Part shown: positions 18,785 to 26,979 of the stretch, one piece after another | How the letters are laid out: each line of letters starts with the position of its first letter | How positions within the stretch are numbered: the stretch's first letter is position 1 | Source: Xenophilus sp. L33 | GTDB taxonomy: Bacteria; Pseudomonadota; Gammaproteobacteria; Burkholderiales; Burkholderiaceae_C | DNA length: 64,000 bases | Direction: 5' to 3' | NCBI RefSeq assembly: GCF_009765735.1 | Contig: NZ_LMUW01000032.1 | Location: 1-64,000, forward strand | The notes under the pieces: generated by a model | Seen by the model: only the letters and a program-made list of their open reading frames with translations | The model's database searches: none | Told to the model about the DNA's origin: nothing | Made by a program: the position numbers and the translations under genes

Positions 18785-18797
18785 CGAAGGCAAGGGT

Positions 18798-19586
18798 TCA
18801 GTTCCAGAAGATCAGGCGGCGCTCGGCGTAGGAGACGAGGCCGAAGAAGAAGAGGCTGGCCGCCGAGGCCACCAGCACGGCGGACCAGACCTGCACGAAG
18901 TCGATCTGCACCACCGCCTGGTAGATGAGCTGGCCGAGGCCCGCGTTGGCGCCGAGCATCTCGGTCACCACGGCGATCAGCACGCTGCGCGCGGTCGCCA
19001 CCCTGAGGCCCGCGAAGGTGAGCGGCAGCGCTGCCGGCACCCGGATGCGCCAGAAGATCGAGCCGCCGCCGGCGCCGAAGCTGCGCATCAGGTCGACCAC
19101 CTTGCGGTCCACCCGGTCCATGCCGGCCAGCGCGCTCAGGAACAAGGTGAAGCTGATCGCCAGCGCCACCATCACGACCTTCGACGACATGCCCATGCCG
19201 AACCACAGGAGGATGAGCGGCGACCAGGCGATCACCGGCACCGAATTGAAGGCGGTCGCCACCGGCAGCACGACGCGGCGCGTGCGCGGCTGCAGCACCA
19301 CCAGCACCGCCAGGGCGATGCCGATCGAGGCGCCGAGCAGGTAGCCCGCGACCGCCTCGAACAGCGTCACGACGGCGGCGCCGGCCAGCGCCTGACGCTG
19401 CGCGGCGACCCGCGCCAGGATCGACGAGACCGTCGGCAGCGTGTAGGCCGGCAGGTCGAAGCCGCGCGCCACGCCTTCCCACAGGGCGAGCAGCAGGATG
19501 GCGCCGAGCAGCCCGCGCTGCGCCGCGACGGATGGCATCCAGCGCTTGCGGGAGGCACCGCTACCGGTGCCGATGACGGCGCTCAT
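18798..19586 (-). CDS. ABC transporter permease, SsuC-like (1)
   Basis: The 262-residue membrane protein has about six hydrophobic segments and the cytoplasmic coupling loop of BPD importers (DLMRSFGAGGGSIFWRIRVPAALP). The N-terminus is cytosolic with basic residues. Its start codon overlaps the stop of the second permease (ATGA). Together the two permeases form a heterodimeric channel for the NMT1-type importer, which differs from the homodimer expected for classical SsuC or TauC systems. Confidence 0.92.
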   Translation of the reverse strand: MSAVIGTGSGASRKRWMPSVAAQRGLLGAILLLALWEGVARGFDLPAYTLPTVSSILARVAAQRQALAGAAVVTLFEAVAGYLLGASIGIALAVLVVLQPRTRRVVLPVATAFNSVPVIAWSPLILLWFGMGMSSKVVMVALAISFTLFLSALAGMDRVDRKVVDLMRSFGAGGGSIFWRIRVPAALPLTFAGLRVATARSVLIAVVTEMLGANAGLGQLIYQAVVQIDFVQVWSAVLVASAASLFFFGLVSYAERRLIFWN

Positions 19587-20386
19587 TGCTCGCTCCCCCA
19601 GAAGACGACACGGCGCTCGACCCAGGCCACCGCGGCATAGCACAGCGTGCCGAGCAGCGCGCAGGCCAGCAGCGCGGCCCAGAGGCCGACGCTGTTCTCG
19701 TTGTACATCGCCTGCAGCAGCAGCACGCCGAGGCCGGTGGTGTCGCCGAACCATTCGCCGACGATGGCGCCGACCAGGCTCAGCGAGGCGCCCAGCCGCA
19801 GCGCGACGAAGATCTGCGGCAGCGCCGCCGGCAACTGCAGCGACCAGAACAGCTTGCGGCCGGTCGCGCCGAAGCTGCGCAGCAGCTGCATCTGCCGCGG
19901 GTCGACCGACTTCAATCCCGCCAGCGTGTTGATGGTCACCGGGAAGAAGGTGACGTAGAAGGCGATCACCGCCTTGGCCAGCAAGGTGTTGCCGAACCAG
20001 AGCACGACCAGCGCGCCGAAGGCGATCACCGGAATGGTCTGCGACACGATGAAGAGCGGGAAGACCATGTCCTTGAGCACTTCGTTGCGCGAGAAGGCCA
20101 TCGCGATCGCGACGCCCACCACCGCGCCCGCGAGGAAGCCGGTGGCGGCTTCGGCGAAGGTGCGCAGGAAGCCGTCGACGTAGGGCTGCGGCGTGCTCGC
20201 GACCGCCTGCAGGATCGCGCTCGGCCGCGGCAGCGTGCTGGGCCGCACGTGCAGCAGCATCACCAGCAGCTCCCAGGCCGCGGCGACGGCGACCAGCCAC
20301 GCCAGCACGGACAACAGGCGGGTCACGCGGCCGGGCATCGACGGCAGTCGCGGCGGCGTGGCGGCGGAAAAGACCTGGGCGCTCAT
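19583..20386 (-). CDS. ABC transporter permease, SsuC-like (2)
   Basis: The 267-residue protein has six predicted membrane segments and the coupling loop LLRSFGATGRKLFWSLQLPAALP. SQTIPVIAFGALVVLWFG is a typical central segment of the SsuC/TauC permease family. It is linked by stop-start overlap on both sides: to the ATPase (TGATG) and to permease 1 (ATGA). It is the partner of permease 1 in the same importer. Confidence 0.92.
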   Translation of the reverse strand: MSAQVFSAATPPRLPSMPGRVTRLLSVLAWLVAVAAAWELLVMLLHVRPSTLPRPSAILQAVASTPQPYVDGFLRTFAEAATGFLAGAVVGVAIAMAFSRNEVLKDMVFPLFIVSQTIPVIAFGALVVLWFGNTLLAKAVIAFYVTFFPVTINTLAGLKSVDPRQMQLLRSFGATGRKLFWSLQLPAALPQIFVALRLGASLSLVGAIVGEWFGDTTGLGVLLLQAMYNENSVGLWAALLACALLGTLCYAAVAWVERRVVFWGSEQ

Positions 20387-21252
20387 CAGGAAGGCGCCTT
20401 CTGCAGGTCGAAGGACTTGAGGCTCTCTTCCTCGATCGCGTCGAGCAGCTGGCGCTTCAAGCCGATGAACGCCGGGTCGGTCACCAGGTCGTGGCGGCGC
20501 GGGCGCTCCAGCTTGACGTCCAGCGCCAGCTTGACCTTGCCCGGGCGCGCCGACATGGCGAGCACCCGGTCGCCGAGGAAGATCGCCTCGTCGACGTCGT
20601 GCGTGATGAAGAGCACGGTGCGCTTGTGCTGCTCCCAGACGTCGAGCAGCCAGCGCTGCATCAGGGTGCGCGTGAGTGCGTCCAGGGCGCCGAAGGGCTC
20701 GTCGAGCAGCATCAGGTCGCGCTTGAAGAGGAAGGTGCGCATCAGCGCCACGCGCTGGCGCATGCCGCCGGACAGCTGCTGCGGATACTGGTTTTCGAAA
20801 CCCGCGAGGCCGAACTGCGGCAGCATGGCCATCGCCTGCGCGCGCGCTTCCTTGCGCGGCGTGCCCTCGACCTCGATCGCGAGGATCGCGTTGTCGACCA
20901 CCGTGCGCCACGGCAGCAGCAGGTCGCGCTGCGGCATGAAGGACACCTGCCCGAGCAGGTCGGTCGCCAGCACCGAGCGGCCGGCGTAGCGGATGGTGCC
21001 GCCGACGTCCGGCTCCTCCAGCCCGGCGACGATGTTGAAGAGGGTGCTCTTGCCGCAGCCGCTCGGGCCGACCACGGTCACCAGCTCGCCGGGATGCACC
21101 GCCACGTCGAGGCCGTCGAGCGCGGTGACCGCGCCGAAGGTCTTGCGGATGCCGCGAAGCTCGAGCAGGGGCTCGCCGACCGTGTCCGCCTTCGTGAAGG
21201 CGGGCATGGCGGCAGCGGCGGCGAAATCGGGCTTCACGATGCCGGCCCTCAT
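20386..21252 (-). CDS. ABC transporter ATPase, SsuB/TauB-like
   Basis: The 288-residue ATPase has Walker A GPSGCGKST (residues 62-70), the Q-loop SFMPQRDLLLPW, the signature LSGGMRQR, Walker B LMLLDEPFGALD and the switch His in ITHDVDEA. The Q-loop motif PQRDLLLPW is typical of the nitrate/sulfonate/taurine subfamily. About 30 extra residues precede the domain. Its start overlaps the stop of the SDR gene (ATGA). It powers the importer whose other parts follow it. Confidence 0.93.
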   Translation of the reverse strand: MRAGIVKPDFAAAAAMPAFTKADTVGEPLLELRGIRKTFGAVTALDGLDVAVHPGELVTVVGPSGCGKSTLFNIVAGLEEPDVGGTIRYAGRSVLATDLLGQVSFMPQRDLLLPWRTVVDNAILAIEVEGTPRKEARAQAMAMLPQFGLAGFENQYPQQLSGGMRQRVALMRTFLFKRDLMLLDEPFGALDALTRTLMQRWLLDVWEQHKRTVLFITHDVDEAIFLGDRVLAMSARPGKVKLALDVKLERPRRHDLVTDPAFIGLKRQLLDAIEEESLKSFDLQKAPS

Positions 21253-22115
21253 GCAGTCGCAGCGGACTTGGCCGCCGGAGCCGTGGCGGCCGTCAGGGCC
21301 GCCATCGCCTCGATGGCCTTCTTCGACGTCTTGATGATCGAGCCGCGCGACGCGATCCCGCCGTCGATGGTGATGACGGTGCCGGTGATGTAGGCCGCGC
21401 TCGGCGAGGCCAGGAAGAGCATCAGCTCCGCCACCTCGAGCGCCTCCGCCGGCCGGCCGCCCGGGTACTGGATGAAGAGTTCCTGCCAGCGGCCTTCGTC
21501 GCCGTACATGTCGACGGCGCGGCGCTTCATCAGCTTGACCATGCGGTCGGTGGCGACCGGGCCCGGGTTGACGCCCACCACGCGGATGTTGTCGTCCAGG
21601 CTGACGCCGCCGAGCGCGCGGGTGAAGGCCATCACCGCGGCGTTGCCGGTGGAGCCGGCGATGTAGTTGGCGTCCCAGTTCTCGCCGGAGTTGCCGATGT
21701 CGTTGACGATCACGCCGCCGCCCGCTTCCTTCATGCGCTGGTACATGTACTGCGTGAGTTCCATGTAGCCGAGCACCTTGAGCGAGAAGCCGCGCCGCAC
21801 CGCGTCGAAGTCCAGCGACTCGAGCGGGCCGGAAGGAATGTCGCCCGCGTTGTTGATCAGGATGTCGACCGTGCCGACGTTGTCGGCCAGCGTCTTCATC
21901 GCGCCGGGCGCGGCGAGGTCCATGGGGTGGATCGTGACCTGCACGTCGTGCGTCGAGACGATCTCGGCCTGCGCCACGGCGAGCGCGGCACCGTCGCGGG
22001 CCGCGAGGTGCAGATGGCAGCCGGACTTCGCGAAGACGTGCGCGGCGGCCAGGCCGATGCCCTTGGATGCGCCGGTGATGAGGACGGTCTTGCCTTTGAG
22101 TTCGGTGATGAGCAT
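21249..22115 (-). CDS. Short-chain dehydrogenase, PRK06125-like, without YxxxK
   Basis: The 288-residue protein has a normal Rossmann start (VLITGASKGIGLAAAHVF) and the NNAG motif. At the active site, where SDRs carry YxxxK, it reads NYIAGSTGNAAVMAF, so the catalytic lysine is missing. From memory, the PRK06125 group shares this sequence, so it is a subfamily trait and not local decay. NPGPVATDRM and TVITIDGGI follow as usual. The C-terminus has a 25-residue alanine-rich tail. It is the first enzyme gene after the GntR regulator and overlaps the ATPase gene. It may bind NAD(P) with altered chemistry. Confidence 0.88.
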   Translation of the reverse strand: MLITELKGKTVLITGASKGIGLAAAHVFAKSGCHLHLAARDGAALAVAQAEIVSTHDVQVTIHPMDLAAPGAMKTLADNVGTVDILINNAGDIPSGPLESLDFDAVRRGFSLKVLGYMELTQYMYQRMKEAGGGVIVNDIGNSGENWDANYIAGSTGNAAVMAFTRALGGVSLDDNIRVVGVNPGPVATDRMVKLMKRRAVDMYGDEGRWQELFIQYPGGRPAEALEVAELMLFLASPSAAYITGTVITIDGGIASRGSIIKTSKKAIEAMAALTAATAPAAKSAATA

Positions 22116-22126
22116 GGGAGTGAGGT

Positions 22127-22876
22127 TCAGGTGTTGTCGGAGTGATTGGCGGAGATGGCGGCGATCAGGTCGACCATGTCGTCCTGCAGCAGGTTGACGT
22201 GATCGGCGGCGGTGGCGAAGGCGGCCTCGGCGTCGAAGCGCTCGATCGCGTCGATGATGGCCAGGTGCTCGCCGATGGTGGCCGCCATGCGACCGGGCTG
22301 GAAGGTCACGTGGCGGCGGTAGATGGACACCCGCCGGCGCAGCGCCCGCGTCTGCTCGGCCAGGTAGGTGGTGTTGGACGCCGCGTAGAGCGCGTCGTGG
22401 AACTCGCGGTTCACTTCATAGAACTGCTCGTGGTCGCTGGAGAGCACCTCGGTCAGCCGGTCGTGGATCTCGCGCAGCTGGGCGCGCTGCACCGCGGTGG
22501 CGCGACGCGCCGCATGCTTGGCGCACAGGCCCTCCATCACCGACATGATCTGGAACATCTCGATCAGCACCGGCAGCGAGATGACGGCGACGAAGGCACC
22601 GCGCTGCCCGCGCATCTCGACCAGGCCGCTGCCGGCCAGGCCCTTGAAGGCCTCTCGCAACGGCGTGCGCGAGATCTGGAAGCGCGCCGCCAGCGCGGCC
22701 TCGTCCAGCCGCGCGCCGGGCTTGAGCGCACCGCTCACGATGAGGTCGGCCAATGTCTCCTGGACTTCCTCGGCCAGCGTGGATGCCTTCTCTCTCGGCG
22801 CCTTCGGCGCCTTGGGTGGCTTCACCGCGACGACGGAGGCCTTCTCGCTCGCACCGGGTTCGATTTTTTTTCTCAT
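22127..22876 (-). CDS. GntR-family regulator with FCD domain
   Basis: The 249-residue protein has an N-terminal Lys/Pro/Ala-rich arm (residues 1-30), a GntR winged helix (EVQETLADLIVSGALKPG, then LAARFQISRTPLREAFKGLAG) and a helical FCD effector domain with metal-ligand-like residues (EVNREFHDALY, GEHLAIIDAIE, ATAADHVNLL). FCD regulators usually bind small carboxylates and repress catabolic genes. It is the first gene of the leftward operon and diverges from the flavin reductase. TTGCATGCAA at 22921 between the two is a likely operator. ATG at 22876 is chosen because codons above it are rich in His and Pro and unlike the family. Confidence 0.92.
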   Translation of the reverse strand: MRKKIEPGASEKASVVAVKPPKAPKAPREKASTLAEEVQETLADLIVSGALKPGARLDEAALAARFQISRTPLREAFKGLAGSGLVEMRGQRGAFVAVISLPVLIEMFQIMSVMEGLCAKHAARRATAVQRAQLREIHDRLTEVLSSDHEQFYEVNREFHDALYAASNTTYLAEQTRALRRRVSIYRRHVTFQPGRMAATIGEHLAIIDAIERFDAEAAFATAADHVNLLQDDMVDLIAAISANHSDNT

Positions 22877-22920
22877 GTGGATTCGAAGTGACGGATGGTT
22901 CGGATGCATGCGCAGCGTGT

Positions 22921-22930
22921 TTGCATGCAA
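22921..22930. promoter_or_regulatory. Candidate GntR/FCD operator TTGCATGCAA
   Basis: A perfect 10-base palindrome lies between the divergent GntR and flavin reductase genes. It fits the TTG-N4-CAA shape bound by FCD-type GntR regulators. The half-type TTGCATG recurs at 23538-23545 and 23624-23630 ahead of the aminotransferase gene, and hardly elsewhere in this area by eye. Binding by the adjacent regulator is inferred. Confidence 0.5.
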
Positions 22931-22963
22931 TCACCATCAAGCAGTTAGCGTGCCAGCGGGACT

Positions 22964-22978
22964 TGGCACATCACTTGC
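22964..22978 (+). promoter_or_regulatory. Sigma-54-like -24/-12 element before the flavin reductase
   Basis: TGGCAC, five bases, then TTGC gives GG-N10-GC, the sigma-54 (RpoN) spacing rule. The predicted start lies near 22990, 16 bases before the ATG at 23006, with an AGGA ribosome site between. TGGCAC is also the right arm of an inverted repeat with GTGCCA at 22950-22955. No RpoN activator gene is in the window. Confidence 0.45.
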
Positions 22979-23005
22979 GCTGCGATCGGCACAGGAACAC
23001 ATCCC

Positions 23006-23518
23006 ATGCACACATCCAACGCTCCACTCGATGCCATTGCCTTTCGCGGCGCCATGTCGCGCCTCGGCGCGGCGGTCAATCTCGTCACGACGAACGGACC
23101 CGGCGGTTTCGGGGGCTTCGCGGCCACTGCCGTGTGCAGCGTCACGGATTCACCGCCCACGCTGCTGGTGTGCATCCAGCGCGCCTCGTCCGCCTATGCG
23201 GCCGTGGCGGCCAATCGCGTGCTGTGCGTCAACACGCTCGACCTTGCGCACCAGGGCCTCGCGGCGCTCTTCGGCGGCAAGACGCCGACGCTGGAGCGCG
23301 AGGCCGCCGCCGAGTGGCAGTGCCTGGCGACCGGCGCACCCGTGCTTCCGGATGCCCGCGTCGCCTTCGACTGCCGCATCGCCTCGCAATGGACCGTGGG
23401 CACGCACGACGTGCTGGTGTGCGAGGTGCAGGCGATCGCGGTGGCCGAAAGCCGGGGCGCCGGGCTGCTCTACATCGACCGCATGTACGCCACGATCGCG
23501 CCGATCGAAGTCGAGTGA
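23006..23518 (+). CDS. Flavin reductase (FMN_red/HpaC-like)
   Basis: The 170-residue protein shows the split-barrel flavin reductase pattern: [47 protein letters not shown]-like RVLCVNTL, and the late [11 protein letters not shown]. Such enzymes reduce free FMN or FAD with NAD(P)H and pass it to two-component monooxygenases. It is divergent from the GntR gene and is the obvious partner of the FMN monooxygenase at 17483-18784. A -24/-12 element stands just upstream. The pairing is inferred from context. Confidence 0.9.
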   Translation: MHTSNAPLDAIAFRGAMSRLGAAVNLVTTNGPGGFGGFAATAVCSVTDSPPTLLVCIQRASSAYAAVAANRVLCVNTLDLAHQGLAALFGGKTPTLEREAAAEWQCLATGAPVLPDARVAFDCRIASQWTVGTHDVLVCEVQAIAVAESRGAGLLYIDRMYATIAPIEVE

Positions 23519-23628
23519 ATATGCAAACCATCTGTTTTTGCATGCGCCAATGCCGTGCGTGTGCACCGTTTGCCGTCGCGATGCGCACAGCATCGGGGCC
23601 CGAGGCGATTTCGCACGGCGCTTTTGCA

Positions 23629-23643
23629 TGGCATGTCTCTTGC
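23629..23643 (+). promoter_or_regulatory. Sigma-54-like -24/-12 element before the aminotransferase
   Basis: TGGCAT, five bases, then TTGC again gives GG-N10-GC. Over 18 bases it matches the element at 22964 at 14 positions. The predicted start near 23655 is only 2 bases before the ATG at 23657, so the transcript would be nearly leaderless or the true start is further in. It overlaps a TTGCATG candidate operator half-site at 23624. Confidence 0.35.
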
Positions 23644-23656
23644 GCGTTTCGTTGAC

Positions 23657-24805
23657 ATGAACACACCCGCCCGATTCGCCTTCGAAGAGCGCAACGCCTA
23701 CTTCGACCGCCTCTGCAACACGCCCGGCCTGATGTGGCTCGGCCAGAACACCAACCACTTCGACCCGCATCCCAGCGTCATCGAGGCCGTGGTCGATGCG
23801 CTGCGCGAAGGCAGCTACCACGCCTATGCGCCACCGGCAGGCTTCGAGGAACTGCGCACGCTGATCGCCGCCGACGCCGGCATCCCGGATGCGTCGGTGT
23901 TCGTCACCGACGGCGCGGTCGAGGCGCTCTACAACGTCTGCAGCAACCTCTGCGAGCCCGGCACCGAGTTCCTCACCACCGACCCGAGCTGGGCCTGGCC
24001 GATGCACTTCGCGCGCAAGGCCGGCGCCCGCGTGGTCGAGCTGCCGATCTACGACGCCGCGCAGGACTACAAGCTGACGCCCGCGCAGCTCGCCGCCGCG
24101 GTCAACGAGAAGACCCGCGTGATCTACCTCGTCGACCCGAACAACCCGCTCGGCACCTGCCACACGGCCGACGAGATCCGCGCCTTCACCGAGATCGCGC
24201 GCTCGGTCGGCGCCTACCTGATCCACGACGCGACCTACTCGCAGTTCGCCGAGGGCTTCTCGCCCGCCTTCCTCCACTACCCGGAAAAGGCGATCGTCAT
24301 CTACAGCTTCTCGAAGTGGCTCGGGCTCGCGGGCATGCGCCTGGGCGCGGTGCTGGCGCGGCCCGAGATCATCGAGCGCTTCGCCAGTGCGCCGCCCAAC
24401 AACCTGGGCAGCAACGTGCTGTCGCAGCGCGCCGCGATCGCGGGCCTCAAGTCCAAGGCGGAATGGTTTCCCGAAGTGCTCCGGCGGCTGCGCGCCAACC
24501 AGAAGGCGGTGTTCGACGCGGTGGCGGCGGTGCCGGGCCTGCACATCCCGGTGTATCCGTCGCATGCCAACCTGCTGGTGATCGAGACGGTCGACGCCGG
24601 CATCAAGCCGGAGGCGCTGGTCGCCGCCTACCAGCCCGAGAACATCATGATCCGCCAGGGCACCTACCACACGAAGACCTTCGGCGACCGCTTCGTGAAG
24701 GTCAGCCTCTCGGTGCCCGAGCACTGGGTCGCGCGCTTCTGCGAGCTGCTGCCGGCGATGGTCGACAAGGCCCGCCATCTCGCGCCCTCCACGTCCCTCT
24801 TCTGA
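23657..24805 (+). CDS. Class I/II PLP aminotransferase
   Basis: The 382-residue protein has the fold-type I landmarks: GSYHAYAPPAGFEELR, the PLP-phosphate region, PNNPLG (161-166), Asp191 that pairs with the pyridine nitrogen, and the Schiff-base lysine Lys220 in YSFSKWLGLAGMRLG. Such enzymes transaminate amino acids or act as C-S lyases or deaminases. It is the second gene of the rightward arm of the GntR region. ATG at 23657 agrees with the family N-terminus; M27 at 23735 is the alternative if the upstream promoter reading is right. The substrate is unknown. Confidence 0.92.
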   Translation: MNTPARFAFEERNAYFDRLCNTPGLMWLGQNTNHFDPHPSVIEAVVDALREGSYHAYAPPAGFEELRTLIAADAGIPDASVFVTDGAVEALYNVCSNLCEPGTEFLTTDPSWAWPMHFARKAGARVVELPIYDAAQDYKLTPAQLAAAVNEKTRVIYLVDPNNPLGTCHTADEIRAFTEIARSVGAYLIHDATYSQFAEGFSPAFLHYPEKAIVIYSFSKWLGLAGMRLGAVLARPEIIERFASAPPNNLGSNVLSQRAAIAGLKSKAEWFPEVLRRLRANQKAVFDAVAAVPGLHIPVYPSHANLLVIETVDAGIKPEALVAAYQPENIMIRQGTYHTKTFGDRFVKVSLSVPEHWVARFCELLPAMVDKARHLAPSTSLF

Positions 24806-24820
24806 TTTCTCGAGCATCCC

Positions 24821-25702
24821 ATGCCCACCATCCAGACCCGCGACGGCATCCGCCTTCACTACGAGGAGGCCGGCAGCGGCACTCCGATCATCTTCGTGCA
24901 CGAGTTCGGCGGCGACTGGCGCAGCTGGGAACCGCAGATGCGCCACTTCACCCGCCGCTACCGCTGCATCACGTTCAGCGCGCGCGGCTTCCTGCCGTCC
25001 GACGTGCCGGACGACGTCGAGCGCTATTCGCAGCAGATCGCGACCGACGACATCGCCGACGTGCTCGACGGTCTCGGCATCGAGTCGGCGCACGTCGTGG
25101 GCCTGTCGATGGGCGGCTTCGCGACCCTGCACTTCGGCCTGCGCTATCCGCAACGCGCGCGCTCGCTGGTGGTGGCCGGTGCGGGCTACGGCGCGGAGAA
25201 GGCGCTGGAGGCCTACTTTCGCGACGTGTCGCTCGAGGTGGCGCGCAAGTTCGAGGCGCTCGGTTCGGTCGAGTTCGCCAAGATCTATTCGACCGCGGCC
25301 TCGCGCATCGTGTTCCAGCTGAAGGACCCGCGCGGCTGGCAGGAATTCGCCACGCAGCTGTCCGAGCACTCCGCGGTCGGCTCGGCCCGCACGATGCAGG
25401 GCGTGCAGGCGCGCCGGCCGTCGATCTACGACCTCGAGGCCGAATTGAAGGCGATGACCGTGCCCACGCTGATCGTCGTCGGCGACGAGGACGATCACTG
25501 CCTGCAGCCCGGCATCTTCCTCAAGAAGACGATTCCCGCCAGCGGCCTGCTGGTGCTGCCGAAGACCGGCCACACGCTCAACATCGACGAACCGGCGCTG
25601 TTCAACCAGTTCGTCTCCGACTTCCTGGCCACCGTCGAGCAAGGCAGGTACCTGCCGCGCGATCCGCGCTCGATGCCCGCCGAGATCATGAAGACGTCAT
25701 GA
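24821..25702 (+). CDS. Alpha/beta hydrolase
   Basis: The 293-residue protein has the classic layout: IIFVHEFGGDWRSW with the oxyanion loop HEFGG (family usually HGxGG), TFSARGFLPS, nucleophile elbow GLSMGG with Ser96, acid in VVGDEDD and His in TGHTLN. No signal peptide is seen, so it is cytosolic. The family covers esterases, C-C hydrolases and carbamate or aminoacrylate hydrolases. It begins 15 bases after the aminotransferase and its stop overlaps the amidohydrolase start (ATGA), which puts it in the same pathway. Confidence 0.92.
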   Translation: MPTIQTRDGIRLHYEEAGSGTPIIFVHEFGGDWRSWEPQMRHFTRRYRCITFSARGFLPSDVPDDVERYSQQIATDDIADVLDGLGIESAHVVGLSMGGFATLHFGLRYPQRARSLVVAGAGYGAEKALEAYFRDVSLEVARKFEALGSVEFAKIYSTAASRIVFQLKDPRGWQEFATQLSEHSAVGSARTMQGVQARRPSIYDLEAELKAMTVPTLIVVGDEDDHCLQPGIFLKKTIPASGLLVLPKTGHTLNIDEPALFNQFVSDFLATVEQGRYLPRDPRSMPAEIMKTS

Positions 25703-26979
25703 GCGCGACGACTGCATCCACCGGCGCTGCCGCAGCCATCGACGAAGCGCGGCTCTGGGAGCGTCACATGGCGATGGCGCGCTTCGGCGCCACCGCCGCC
25801 GGCGGCGTGAACCGCCAGGCGCTCTCGGCGGAAGACTTCGTGGCCCAGGCCGAACTGGTCCGCTGGGGCGAAGCGCTGGGCCTCGCTGCCTCGCGCGACC
25901 GCATCGGCAACCTGTTCCTTCGCCTGCCCGGCACCGACCCGGACGCAGCGCCCGTGCTCTCCGGTTCGCACCTCGACAGCCAGCCCACGGGCGGCCGCTT
26001 CGACGGCGTCTACGGCGTGCTGGCCGCCTTCGAGGCGGTGCAGGCGATCATCGAGCGCGGCGTCGCGCACCGGCATCCGATCGAGGTCGTGGCCTGGATG
26101 AACGAGGAAGGCTCGCGCTTCGCGCCCGGCATGATGGGCTCGGCCGTCTTCGCCGGCGCCCGCACCGAGGAAGAGACCGTGTCGGTGCGCGATGCCGCCG
26201 GCGTCAGCGTCGCCGATGCGCTCGCGCAATGCGACATCGCCATGGCGCAGGTGCCGCTGCGCGCGCTCGGCGGCCCGGTGCATGCCTACGTCGAGGCGCA
26301 CATCGAGCAGGGTCCGGTGCTGGAGCGCGAAGGCATCCCGGTCGGCGTGGTGAGCGGCATCCAGGGCAAGCACACCTTCCGGGTCGAGGTGCTCGGCGAG
26401 CCTTCGCACGCCGGCACTTCCGAGCGGCGCGAGCGCAAGGACGCGCTGATCGCCGCCACCGCGATGGTGCAGGCGCTGGCGGCGGAATTCCACGACGCCG
26501 AGGACATCACCAAGTTCACCGTGGGCCGCTTCGAGGTCTTTCCCAATGCGCCATCTGTGGTGGCCGGCAAGGTCGTGTTCTCGATCGACCTGCGGCATCC
26601 GCGGTCGGACCGGCTGCGCGCGATGAGCGCCCGCATCGAGCCCATCTGCCGCGCGGTCCAGGGACCTTGCGAGGTCGTCGTCACGCGGCTCTCGGCCGCC
26701 GACTCGCTGGAATTCCCGACCGCCTTGCGCGACCGCATCCGCAGCATCGCCGGTCGACTCGACATCCCGAGCCTCGACCTGCCTTCGGCGGCGGGCCACG
26801 ATGCGCGCTACCTGCATCCGATCGCGCCCTCCGCCATGATCTTCGTGCCCTGCCACCTGGGGATCACGCACAACGAAGCCGAATCGGCCGAGCCCGGCGA
26901 CCTCGCCGCCGGCGCGCGCGTGCTGGCCGACCTGCTGGTCGAACTCGCCAACGAACCCGCCCGCAAGGAAAGCGAATGA
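25699..26979 (+). CDS. M20-family amidohydrolase (allantoate / N-carbamoyl amino acid hydrolase type)
   Basis: The 426-residue protein has the metal and substrate motifs of the allantoate amidohydrolase / beta-ureidopropionase / N-carbamoyl-L-amino acid hydrolase group: SGSHLDSQPTGGRFDGVYG, MNEEGSRF, EAHIEQGPVLE, PSHAGT, AAGHDA and ITHNEAE. These are dinuclear Zn or Mn enzymes that release ammonia and CO2 from ureido compounds. The gene overlaps its neighbours on both sides by ATGA. In a cluster with a flavin monooxygenase, flavin reductase and alpha/beta hydrolase it suggests breakdown of a ureido intermediate, as in pyrimidine or hydantoin catabolism. Confidence 0.92.
   Translation: MSATTASTGAAAAIDEARLWERHMAMARFGATAAGGVNRQALSAEDFVAQAELVRWGEALGLAASRDRIGNLFLRLPGTDPDAAPVLSGSHLDSQPTGGRFDGVYGVLAAFEAVQAIIERGVAHRHPIEVVAWMNEEGSRFAPGMMGSAVFAGARTEEETVSVRDAAGVSVADALAQCDIAMAQVPLRALGGPVHAYVEAHIEQGPVLEREGIPVGVVSGIQGKHTFRVEVLGEPSHAGTSERRERKDALIAATAMVQALAAEFHDAEDITKFTVGRFEVFPNAPSVVAGKVVFSIDLRHPRSDRLRAMSARIEPICRAVQGPCEVVVTRLSAADSLEFPTALRDRIRSIAGRLDIPSLDLPSAAGHDARYLHPIAPSAMIFVPCHLGITHNEAESAEPGDLAAGARVLADLLVELANEPARKESE

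Noticed and set aside
22950-22969. GTGCCA-N8-TGGCAC as an independent operator.
   Set aside because: The right arm is the -24 box of a better-supported sigma-54-like element, so the repeat may be incidental; it is mentioned there but not listed as its own site.
23150-25642. An 830-codon minus-strand frame opposite the flavin reductase, aminotransferase and hydrolase.
   Set aside because: It lacks any domain and lies opposite three genes with clear catalytic motifs.
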